DNA of 21,673 nt from Rhizopus sp. PT2906 (lineage: Eukaryota > Mucoromycota > Mucoromycetes > Mucorales > Rhizopodaceae), in assembly GCA_025529335.1 (NCBI GenBank), contig JAMYHX010000610.1, positions 1 through 21,673 on the forward strand. Reading direction: 5' to 3'. The position numbers and the translations under genes were made by a program. Positions 1 to 10,000 of this stretch are shown one piece after another. Each line of letters begins with the position of its first letter. Position 1 is the stretch's first letter. The notes below the pieces were generated by a model. The model did not search any database, was not told the origin of the DNA, and saw nothing but the letters and a program-made list of their open reading frames with translations.

Positions 1-1441
1 CTCAAGTTGAGCGTGAGGCTCTTGTTGTTGCTTTGGAAAAGAAGACCATGAAATGCTTTGAAGGTCTTGTCTCGTTGTCTTGCATCGATAATGTCATCCA
101 AAGCAACCAAATTCACTCTGTATCTTGCTTCAATGACATCCGGGTTGGTTGATTTCTTGAAAAAGCGGTAAAAAGAACTAATGACCGCGAGCAGCCTCTT
201 GAACTTCGCCAAAGAAACGAACAACGGCAGGTCTTCCAAAGTCTCTGGAAACCGTAAAAGTGTTATTTCAAAAAATGCGTAAATACCCTTGGATGTTAAT
301 TGAAACATATAGAAAGTGATATTAAATTCTAAGATGAAAAGGAAGTGAAAGGACTAGTTTAGCCTTTCTTCTTCATCCACATACTTAATTCTGAATTTTT
401 GATTTACCATGGATTTGGAAAGTAAGAGTAGCTTACAGCTTATTGACATCAATGGTATTTGGTAAACACTACTAGCCGGAGACTGTCCATGCATAAAGCA
501 TACTTGCTTCCGTTGCATTGATGAATTTTAGCTTTGCCATACTCAATGCTTTTTCCAAACGCCATTTGCAGCCTTTCGATAATAACAGCATCAGGACCCG
601 TCTTACCATTTTCAGCTGGGTTTGTGTTTGTCTAACGTAAATGTATCAGTTTTCAGGGTCTTTGATCAAATCCGACATAAAACGGGATCAAAGTAGATAC
701 TTCATAATTCGCTTTCGCTGGCCTCTTTGTAGTCCTTCAAAGGCACATTTGGATGCTTCTGGATCTTGATTGACAAAAAGAAGATGTTAATAAATCACTG
801 CAGCCATAATTTATGTAATCCAATTTTTTACTTACAAATTAATGATTCCACAAAGAATGCGCTTTGGACCATAGTCCATATGAGAAGTCATAACCGAGAT
901 ATCAAGAATGAATTGCTCTCTTATCGTGCTTGACTTGAAAACCTGACGATTGTCACGGATGCGGGATGGTCATATAGTCTTTATGCGGAAAATCGAGATT
1001 GTAATTAGCAGTTTCTGAGGCCAAGTCTTGTAACATGTCTGAAATTATCACTTTCCTATCAGTATGCGAATAATTTTTGAATAAAGTACATTTTCTAGTA
1101 TTTAAGCGTTTGCCTACATGACAACTTTAAAGGTTTCCCAATAAAGCATACAGAACAAGCGTTTCTTTTGGGTGATGAACCTCATTGATACTGTTCATAT
1201 GAATCATATATAAGATATCAGGTTTCCCACCGCTGTATGCCGCCTAGTGATGTCTTTCAGTATGACTACCATCTGAGCAACTATAGACATATCTTTCCTT
1301 TGTGGATTCCTTTATTGAGGGCGATACCCGTTTCCAACTGAACCGCTCATCACTCTTACTGCGAAACTTGTCCCTGTGTCTATCATCGACTTTAATACTA
1401 GCCGGATGCGGTATTAAATTTGGTGAAAGTGTAATAGTCAA
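1..1441 (-). pseudogene. Decayed protein-coding gene of a repeated fungal family (fragments only)
   Basis: Read on the minus strand, this stretch gives several protein-like segments that are in different frames and interrupted by stops. From about 330 down to 1 one frame stays open and starts with the motif ITFYMFQLTSKGIYAF, followed by a helical LEDLPLFVSL segment. From about 630 down to 470 a second frame contains PDAVIIERLQMAFGKSIEYG, then stops at TGA in the sequence reading FTKYH-stop. From about 1030 down to 840 a third region needs a frameshift near 965. The segment 1441-1244 (65 codons, no ATG start, ends in TAG) contains RFSWKRVSPS and a Cys/His-containing end; the same frame continues past the TAG for about 36 codons. 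The order of the fragments suggests one ancestral gene running off the left edge. From memory the segments resemble a large uncharacterised family recurring in Mucorales genomes, possibly transposon-associated; I cannot verify this. Function unknown. Confidence 0.55.
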
Positions 1442-1990
1442 ATGATATTTCTAATATGGGAACATTTATCACCATGTGATTCAACCACTGTAGCTTGTCA
1501 AAATATAATAGGAACATGATCTGTTTGGCTATTGTTTCATCTACACAATGTCATTTTATCCATTTTAATTCCCTTGAGACAATAACTATATCCATTATAT
1601 GAGAAACATCACTTCTTTGCTTTTTCTTTTTATTGGCTAAGGCTGCAGGTCTCAGACTATACTCAAGATTGTCTGTGTACTTCGGAAAGCTCTCGTGACT
1701 TCCGCTAAACCTTTCTCTTTGACTAGATCACACACCTTTTTTTAATACAAGCATGAAAGATGTCAGATGCCTTGCAAAGTCCAGTTTTTGCGCTATTTCT
1801 ACTGAAACTGAACCCTTTTTCATGAGACAGATTACAATATTCTCACATACATCATACTTATTTGCCACCCCCTTTTTTTCATTTTTGAAACTCCCTTTTA
1901 AACATTGAAACCTTTTTCCCTTTTTTTGTACCTCTCTTTTTTCTTTCTTTCTCTCTGTAAACATAGTTTAACAAAAGGGAGCAAATTGAC
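1442..1990 (+). promoter_or_regulatory. Non-coding region and pyrimidine-rich leader upstream of the kinesin gene
   Basis: No convincing coding sequence is seen on either strand over about 550 bases. The last 120 bases, roughly 1861-1965, are strongly T/C-rich on the plus strand with runs such as CTTTTTTTC and TTTCTTTCTTTCTC, ending about 25 bases before the kinesin ATG at 1991. Such CT-rich tracts next to start codons are common in fungal promoters and 5' leaders, and they recur before other genes of this window. No clear TATA box was identified. Confidence 0.45.
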
Positions 1991-4900
1991 ATGTCGGGAA
2001 ATAATATCAAAGTTGTCTGTCGTTTCCGTCCTCAGAATGCTCTTGAAATAAGAGAAGGTGGTGTCCCAATTATTGAGATTGACGAAGAGGGAACTCAAGT
2101 AACCATAAAGGTAAACAAATAAAATATAGAATAAAAAACAACAATAATCTCATATATGCTTTAGGGTGAAACTACGTCTAGTTTTGCTTTTGATAAAGTA
2201 TTTGGCATGAATACACCTCAACAGGATGTATTTGAATATTCTATCAAAAGCATAGTAGATGGTAACAAGTTGTTCTTGTTATAACAATCAAGTTCTAATC
2301 AGCTCTCCTCATTCATTAGATGTAACTGCTGGTTATAACGGTACTGTCTTTGCCTATGGTCAAACAGGTTCTGGTAAAACATTTACAATGATGGTAAGAT
2401 AAAGCTCGACTGTGTTTGCTTATAGCTAATATCAAAATGAATAGGGTGCAGATATCGATAATCCTCAAACAAAGGGTATTATCCCACGTATTGTCGAACA
2501 AATATTCGCAAGTATCAACGATGCACCAAGTAATTTGGAGTTCACTGTCAAGGTTTCTTATATGGAAATTTATATGGAAAAAGTTCGCGATTTATTTAAT
2601 CGTAAGAAAAGCAACCACAAACCTTAGACTATGTAGATAATCTCATCTTTTTTTATTATTAGCATCCAACGACAATCTGGCTATCCATGAGGATAAAACG
2701 CGCGGTGTTTACGTAAAGGATTTGTATGAGATTTATGTAGCAAACAAAGATGAAGTATATCAAGCCATGAAAAATGGTAGTGCAAACCGTATGGTTGCTT
2801 ATACACGTAGGGTATCACCATGACAGCACAATGCACTGTTAAGTAATATACTCTTGTAGACATGAACGCTGAAAGTTCTCGATCTCATTCTATCGTCGTG
2901 ATTACCATCACACAAAAGAACTTGGATACAGGTGCTGCAAAGAGCGGTAAACTCTATCTGGTTGATTTGGCCGGTTCCGAAAAAGTAGGCAAGACAGGTG
3001 CATCTGGTCAGACATTGGAAGAAGCTAAAAAGATTAACAAATCCCTGACTGCCTTGGGTATGGTTATTAATTCTTTAACAGATGGAAAGGTATGCAGCAT
3101 ATATAAATCTGCAGTCGAATGTGTAACTCATACGATTGTGATGCACAGTCTAGCCATATTCCCTATCGTGATTCTAAGTTGACACGTATCCTTCAAGAAT
3201 CTTTGGGTGGTAACTCTCGCACAACTTTGATCATCAACTGTTCGCCCTCTTCTTTTAATGAAGCCGAAACAGTGTCTACCTTAAGATTTGGTATGCGTGC
3301 AAAGACAATCAAGAACAAGGCTAAGGTCAATGCTGACCTATCACCTGCCGAATTGAAGGCTCTGCTCAAAAAGGCCAAGACAGAAACAATGACTTTCCAA
3401 ACTTATATTGCCGCCTTAGAGGGTGAGGTAAACGTCTGGCGTGCTGGTAATACTTTACCGGAAGAAAAATGGGTATCCTTAGATAAAATTAACAAGGGAG
3501 ATTATTCTGCATTGCCTCCTGCATCCGGTTTTAAACCTTCTACTCCAGTTGATGACGCATCTCGACCCACGACTCCTTCAGTTGTTTTGGAGAGAGATGA
3601 ACGTGAAGAGCTCTTGAAGCGTGAAAATGAATTGATGGACCAAATTGCTGAAAAGGAAACTGAACTCGCCAATCGCGAAAAGCTGTTGGACTCATTGAAA
3701 GAGGAAGTCAATTATTACAAAGAGCATGAAGCTCTTATTACCAAAGAAAACCAACAGATGTCTAATGAACTGAGTGAATTGAAGTTACAGCTTCAAAAGA
3801 TATCATTTGAAAGCCGAGAAAATGCTATCAATGTTGATTCTTTGAAGGAAGCCAATCAAGAGCTTTTGAATGAACTTGAAGAGCTTCGAAGAAACCTGCA
3901 AGAAGTCCGTATGGCATATAAAGACAGTACCGATAATGATAAAGAAAAGAAGAAGGCAGATCTGATAGCACAAATGATGAACAAGTGGGATCCCTCGGTA
4001 AATAAAAGACGCTCTTTCAGGTTGCATAGCCTAACACATTGTAGGGTGAGATCAACCAAAAAGAACGTCAAATTCGTGAATCAGTCAACAAGCTTGAGAC
4101 TGAGGGAAGCTTACCTCTGACTGTAGAGGAAGCAGCTGCTCTTCGTCGTGACCTTGCTGACTCTCAAATATTATTGGAACAGCATACAAAAGCTATTGAT
4201 GCCCTTCAAGATGAAAAACAAGTACTTGAAAAGAAGAAGGTTGAACTTGACGAGCGCTTGAAGAAACTTGAACAGGAATATGAAGAATTACTGGACAAAA
4301 CAATTGCAGAAGAAGAAGCTACTGCTAAAAAGAATGCAGACATTGAAGTGGCCATCTCTGCAGTCAAGGTAAAGATGCACCTTAGAAACTAAACAAAGAC
4401 TCATCATTATGTACAGACTAAATTGGAAAGCCAGTATGCTTCAAAGAAGGCACTTCAGCAAGAAGAAATAGAAAAACTAAAGAAAGAAATTAACTCAAAG
4501 GGAGACAACATCAACAATCTTTCACAAGCATTGCAATCTTTGAAAGAAGCTACTGATAGTCTTCAGAAAACACTTGCTGAACAAACTCCAACTGCACCTA
4601 CCGCCTACTCTGAACGTGAGCAAGAGATTGAGCGTATGCGTAAAGCCATGGCCAAGGACTTGGCTGATTTTGAATCCATGAAAAAAGCACTCATGCGCGA
4701 TTTACAGCTTCGCTGTGAGAAGGTGGTAGAGTTGGAAATGTCCCTGGACGAAACACGAGAACAGTACAACAATGTGTTAAGAGCAAGTAATAATAAAGCC
4801 CAGCAACAAAAGATGGCCATCTTGGAACGTAATCTCGAGCAGTTGAAGAACGTTCAAAAACAGGTAATTATTCATAAAGAGAGTAGCTTCATCTTTTTTC

Positions 4901-5267
4901 TAAATCCATTTAGCTTGTCGAGCAAAATTCTTCACTAAAGAAAGAAGTCGGAGTTGCCGAGCGTAAATTGATTGCACGCAATGATCGAATTCTAAACCTT
5001 GAGCAATTGCTACAAGATGCTCAAGAGAAACTGATCAATCAGAATCACAAGTTTGAAGGACAACTGAGAGCTGCAAGGGAAAGACTTCAGCAAGCCTCAC
5101 AACAGAAACAACAAGCTGGTCAAATAGTAAGCAGTGGACGCGTAGCGAAACCCATTCGTGGTGGAGGTGCTGGTGCTGTAGTTCATCAAGACGAAGGTGC
5201 CCCTGCTTCACCTGCAGAGAAAAACAAGCGTACTTCTTGGATTGCCGGTATTATTGGTTCGAGATAA
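1991..5267 (+). CDS. Conventional kinesin-1 heavy chain (10 exons, 931 aa)
   Basis: A plus-end-directed microtubule motor that carries vesicles and other cargo along hyphal microtubules. Exons join in phase: 1991-2110, 2165-2261, 2320-2393, 2445-2601, 2663-2806, 2860-3089, 3149-3997, 4045-4368, 4417-4863, 4914-5267; introns are 47-61 nt with GT-AG ends. The motor fills about residues 1-335: start KVVCRFRPQN, P-loop GQTGSGKT (about 86-93), switch I NAESSRSHS (about 200-208), switch II DLAGSE (about 233-238) and the neck-side motif TLRFGMRAKTIKNKAKVN. A long heptad-rich coiled coil follows to about residue 880. The tail contains GRVAKPIRGGGAG, a variant of the IAK autoinhibitory motif of kinesin-1. 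Length is close to the roughly 930 residues of fungal kinesin-1. The start is the first ATG after the CT-rich leader and begins the conserved motor N-terminus. One oddity is His at 198 (YTHMN), where family members usually have Asn; an intron splits this codon. It converges on the next gene with 135 bases between stops. Confidence 0.95.
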
Positions 5268-5402
5268 ATGGATACCCCTCTCTTTCTTTATACAAACTTT
5301 CTATATACATATACATATATCTAAATAGTACATTAAAGACTCTCTCTCTTTGTGTTATTGAAAGCATTCTTTATTACTGCAATTATAAAAGAAAACAAAA
5401 GT
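5268..5402. terminator. Shared 3' region of two convergent genes
   Basis: Only 135 bases separate the kinesin stop from the stop of the minus-strand gene. It holds short CATATA repeats (about 5303-5322), a CT run (about 5338-5350) and, for the minus strand, an AATAAA poly(A) signal (TTTATT at 5370-5375 on the plus strand) about 30 bases past the minus-strand stop. No clear AATAAA is seen for the kinesin. The two transcripts probably overlap at their 3' ends. Confidence 0.5.
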
Positions 5403-6671
5403 TTAACGACTCTGGCGGTGATCAATTAATGCATCGTCAATGATATCTTTCAGACCATCAACTAATTCTGGCCAATCACCCAAGACCTCTAAAACATTAT
5501 TTAACCATAGGTAATCATCAGGTTGCTGTCTTCGCGTTGTACATATAAGCTGGGTCAAATTATCGTTCTCTTCATCTTCTTCATTATCTGAGCAAGTTTG
5601 TACTCGAGGCTCATCCATATCTATTACTGGGCTTTCAGGCATTCCACCTTCCAGGATCGAATTTCTACGTACATTTGCCGAAAACTTGCGTGAGGAGGGT
5701 GCAAGTGATAAGATCTGTCTAGCCTTACGGAAAAAGGCAGGATAAACATTAGGTAGACTAGTCTGAACATCAGGATAGTCTCGTACTCGGACCAAACCCA
5801 TGCTATTCCCCATTCGGTCTTTAAAGATAGGCTGACGGCTGCTATCATGACTGGTTCGCTGTGAATTCGCTTCACTGTTATAATCATCATCATCATCGTC
5901 ATTGTCCAGCAATTCACTGAGATGGTCGCTTTCGTTACCACTTTCAACTTCTGCTTCTTCAACTTCATCAATTTTTGATTCCACAAATGTCGGATGAGGC
6001 TCAGACTGAAAGGCATGATAGGAAGAGCGTCTGCGTCTAGGCTGTTGTTGTCCGACAGGCGTTGTTTGCTGATAAAACTGCTCTTCGTCCGTAAACATTC
6101 CTTCTGGGACCTCAGGAGCTTCTTCTTCAATAATGCTATCCTCTTCTGTCCAATCAAGATCAAAGCTTCTTGCTGAGAGCCTTCGACTTCTACGACGACT
6201 TGTATTTGAGGACGCGGTGCTACTGGAAGTACTCATTTTATAATAAAACGGTGGCGAGGTGGTATCAGGTGTATCTTCTGTATATCCCACAATTTCTTTA
6301 AATTTTGACAAAAATATTGAGTTATGCGCAAGGTAATGACTGATACACGTAAGCCATGCACGGTCCGGCAGCTTTTCTCTAGGCTTATAAAGTATCTCTT
6401 GAAACCGTTGCCAAGCGTATTCACCTTGTGTCTCAGTGATGTAATGCTGTATGGCGTCGTAAAACTGACGGTTACGCGAAACCAGCTGTACCATTTCTGC
6501 TGGTCTGTCTAATAGAGCAACAAGAATGTCAGATGGAACAGCTTGACCGTGTATGTCTACTGAGGATGAAGAAATGGAAGAAATGGATAACTTTCTTGCA
6601 AAGCTTTCCGTTAATGCATCTTGACTTTCTTTAACCGTGGGAAGCTCTGAATGGGGGTTATTAACATACAT
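5403..6671 (-). CDS. Unrecognised acidic protein, 422 aa, single exon
   Basis: I do not recognise this protein. The start is taken as the ATG at 6671 because the frame further upstream has only a GTG and would read the CT-rich leader (LFLFLFL) as protein; that leader lies directly before the ATG. Residues about 1-150 are mainly helical, with Trp and Tyr residues (AWQRFQEILY, AWLTCISHYL). The middle (about 155-330) is low complexity: a Ser/Thr/Arg stretch, Gln-rich and basic segments (QQQPRRRRSS) and an acidic run of Asp encoded by an ATC-type microsatellite near 5883-5901. The C-terminus returns to helices, ending with DYLWLNNVLEVLGDWPELVDGL. No signal peptide or membrane segment. The helical ends around a disordered acidic centre would fit a nuclear or scaffold protein. 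The helices weakly recall paired amphipathic helix modules, a guess only. Stop is TAA and AATAAA follows closely. Confidence 0.75.
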   Translation of the reverse strand: MYVNNPHSELPTVKESQDALTESFARKLSISSISSSSVDIHGQAVPSDILVALLDRPAEMVQLVSRNRQFYDAIQHYITETQGEYAWQRFQEILYKPREKLPDRAWLTCISHYLAHNSIFLSKFKEIVGYTEDTPDTTSPPFYYKMSTSSSTASSNTSRRRSRRLSARSFDLDWTEEDSIIEEEAPEVPEGMFTDEEQFYQQTTPVGQQQPRRRRSSYHAFQSEPHPTFVESKIDEVEEAEVESGNESDHLSELLDNDDDDDDYNSEANSQRTSHDSSRQPIFKDRMGNSMGLVRVRDYPDVQTSLPNVYPAFFRKARQILSLAPSSRKFSANVRRNSILEGGMPESPVIDMDEPRVQTCSDNEEDEENDNLTQLICTTRRQQPDDYLWLNNVLEVLGDWPELVDGLKDIIDDALIDHRQSR

Positions 6672-7070
6672 TGTTAAAAGAAAAAGAAAAAGAAAAAGAC
6701 GCCTGTGGGAATTGAAAAAAATCACCTTATGAAGTCATGTCTGCCAAATTATAGTTCATGCAGTGAAATCCATTGGATAAAATGAATCTCAGCAGAGTTT
6801 CTATTTGAGGGTCTACATTGTCACACAAAAAGCTTGTACTGGCAGTGGTCAATACAGCATAAGTCAACAAGAACATCGATCTAATAACATGATCAACTAT
6901 TAAATATCTAGTCTTTTGTGAAATGTATTGTTTTTCGCTGCTTGAAAATAAGCATAAGGAAGCACAGCGTACAACTCAAGGTGATATTCTACGCCTTTTG
7001 AGTCATTTATACAAATTGATAGTAGCTATTTGATGCAACTAAATAAAGGTTTTATTGTGTTGCCTAATTT
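6672..7070 (-). promoter_or_regulatory. Intergenic region: leader/promoter of the 422-aa gene and 3' end of the chitin synthase
   Basis: About 400 bases with no supported gene. On the minus strand 6673-6701 is a pure pyrimidine repeat of CTTTTT type ending three bases before the ATG at 6671, which supports that start. The end near 7051-7056 carries TTTATT, i.e. AATAAA on the minus strand, 15 bases past the chitin synthase stop, giving that gene a short 3' UTR. Nothing else is recognised in between. Confidence 0.45.
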
Positions 7071-10000
7071 TTATAGTGACTGAAGTGCATTCAAAATGTC
7101 ATCGCTCTCTAACAATCGATCAATGACCGAATTAATAAAATCCTTCTTTATAGTCAAATCTATACCAAAGATTTCGGATAGTTTATCTCGTACTAAGAAT
7201 GTAGGATTGTTAAGTATTTCCAGTACTGTATTATATATCCCCTCTATTTACCTTGCTTTTTGGTTAAAGTCATTAGGTCACTGGTAGTGAGAATTGTATA
7301 GATTTCTTTCTCGATTTCATCTTCTTCAGGTAGCATCACGTATTTTGGTTTTCCCTTTTCGTCCATCTGCTGCTCTTTATTGGAAGACATTGTAGGATTT
7401 AAAACTGAGGAAAACTCTAAGGAAAGCTCGCCCATAGGCTCAACATTCGGAAGAGATTCAGGAAGGATCTGGCTTGTGTGAACAGATAGATTATTGAATG
7501 AATGGCTGTAATCAATACTATAATAATTGTGTACTGACTTCTCATACATTTCTTGATGATAGCGACAGACATATTGACTACGGTATGAAAGCGAGTCATT
7601 CTCGCCTTTATAATCATCACATGAGCATCGGCCGTACGAAGAGTAACCCGAGAGTGCATCTTGCTCAAACATTGCCGTTTCTTGCATTTCCTTCTCATAC
7701 TGTGACCACTTCTTCATCGGAATCATCTTTTCGTCAAACTTTTCGTCGTCTGTAACAATTATCTGCTTCTTCTTATTGTCGCCAACGACTACTCTTGTAT
7801 TTCCCCAAGAAAAGTCGTCAAAATGCCAGAATGCATACACTGGTATAAAGAAGCTGAAGATAGGAATAGCCAATATGTATATGATCATCCATCCAATGTG
7901 CTGCCATTGCCGCTTAAATAAAAATATCAGAGACTGTAGGCCGTACGCTCCCACGAGGGTAACAAGTGCTATTGTGGGAATTGGTCCAGCACCGGACACA
8001 ACTGTGTATATTAAATAGATCAAATAGATCACAGATGAAGGTAAGGTGATGGTACCTATCAGGTCTGTCATTACTACGAATCGCATTGAAAGACAACAGA
8101 ATCCACATAACTCTGGTAACATCACAAGCTCCAGCAGGTTATGAATTGTTGAATTAATCCAGCGACGGCGCTGTGACAATAACACACGCCATTCATCAGG
8201 TGCTACTGTTCTACATTTTGCATATGGTGTAAACATCATTTTGTACTCGGGAAAATTTTTCATCATGAGCGTTGTCAAGTATCTGTCTTCGCCCAAGTGT
8301 AGTAAATTCTTCTTGTGTAATGTGTCCACTCGGTTATCTGAGTAAGCTTGAATAACGTTGGGAGATACTATAAGCGGAATATGCTTATTTGCCGTACGAA
8401 TACGATACATACAGAAACAGCCAGGTAGACAAGTAACGGAGCCAAATATGGATTCAAAGGACTTTACAAGATGATGCGATATATAGTATTCATAGACTTG
8501 GATCATGGTTATCCATGACCTATCTTGGTTACCCAACTCTGTTTCTCCACAAAGACCAATAACACGACTGTCATGTAGCATACAAGAAACAAGTCTGTTT
8601 AATGCGTCAGGATAGACCTCTGTATCCGAATCTACCATGAGAATATACTCGTAGAGACTAGGGTCAATGCCTATAATATGCTTTATATGGTAATATATCT
8701 CTAGTTCCAGTGGCGACATCTCGGCATCAAAATGAACTTTACTCAGGAAATTCATGCAGATGATTTGCGAATCTCTTTTTCCTCTGTTACCAGGCTTTGT
8801 TCGTTCAGTTGGTTTGCCAACCTTGACTACGACAATATAGGGAACTACATGTCCTTCATACTGATATACACCAGAATACACCTTTCCGTAGTTTAATTGC
8901 TTTGAACCTTCGCCGATTGACTTGAACATGAAAGCTTCAGGTTCGTCATTTTCATCATGTTCCAAAATATCAAGTAGGATACGAGGCGTTGGCCGGTCAT
9001 TACCACTACCAATAATCATTCCGTCAGCAATCAAGAAAAGCAGCTTATGCTTATCATCATATGTCATAGCAGTAAGAGAATTAATGGTTTTCCTTAGAGA
9101 TTCCTCGTCCTCGGTGTAACAAGGAACTTGACAGATCACAAATTTGTCATGGTCTTCTGGCGTTGGAGTGCCTCCAAATTGCAAAGCAGCCAGAAATTTG
9201 ATGACAATAACTACGGAAAGCACCAGGGCGAAACTTAGTAAGAGGTAGTTGGCAAACGTACATCGTGCAGAATCACGGAAGTCAAGTCGGCCTACATAAA
9301 ACGCGTTGTTCAGACAAGCCAAGTTGCGTGCTCTTGTTGCATCATCCATGGAAGTAGTGTGATGCTTCCACTCTTCAGTGATGTCACTGCCACCGAATTG
9401 CACAAATAGGTTTTCGACAGATGGATGCAGATAATGATAATTGTTGATACCTGGTGCTTGAAAGCGACGAGCTGTAGCTATGTAGTCTGTCAGATCATAA
9501 ACACGCTCATCAATGGCAGCTATAAGCCTTCCCCAGCTCTTGAAATCGTTTTTCATTTGCTTCATGGATATAACCAGGTCTCCCTTTTTGTAAGGACTCA
9601 TGATTGGCTCGAATTGCTTGGTGAGCCAGTCAGGATTCCGAAGATTTTTTAAGGTCTTGTCGGGTTGCTGAGCACCAGAAAAATGAACGAATGGACCAAG
9701 TACAATGGATTCGTTAGGTGTAACTGTAATCGAGTTATCCTCAACCAGGCCAGCGCATGCAACTGTTAGGGGTGGTGGAAATGTGTAAGACAGGTCCCTT
9801 CCTGCAAGGGATTCCAAACTGGAGCGTGTGGTCATGGCAAGTGGAGATCCGTGGTCCTCTGCCACAAATTTCGTCATCTCGTACACTTTTCCTCTTATAC
9901 TAATCCAGTAATCGTTCATACTCTGATGATTAAGCACGTCTTGTGCTGTGTAAAGATCTTTAGCTTCGGGGCAAATTATGATGCCAAGGCCGACTATGCA

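Noticed and set aside
6672..6725. Longer N-terminus for the 422-aa protein with a hydrophobic LFLFLFL stretch resembling a signal peptide
   Set aside because: The frame begins with GTG, not ATG, and the hydrophobic residues come from a CTTTTT repeat typical of fungal leaders; the ATG at 6671 follows directly.
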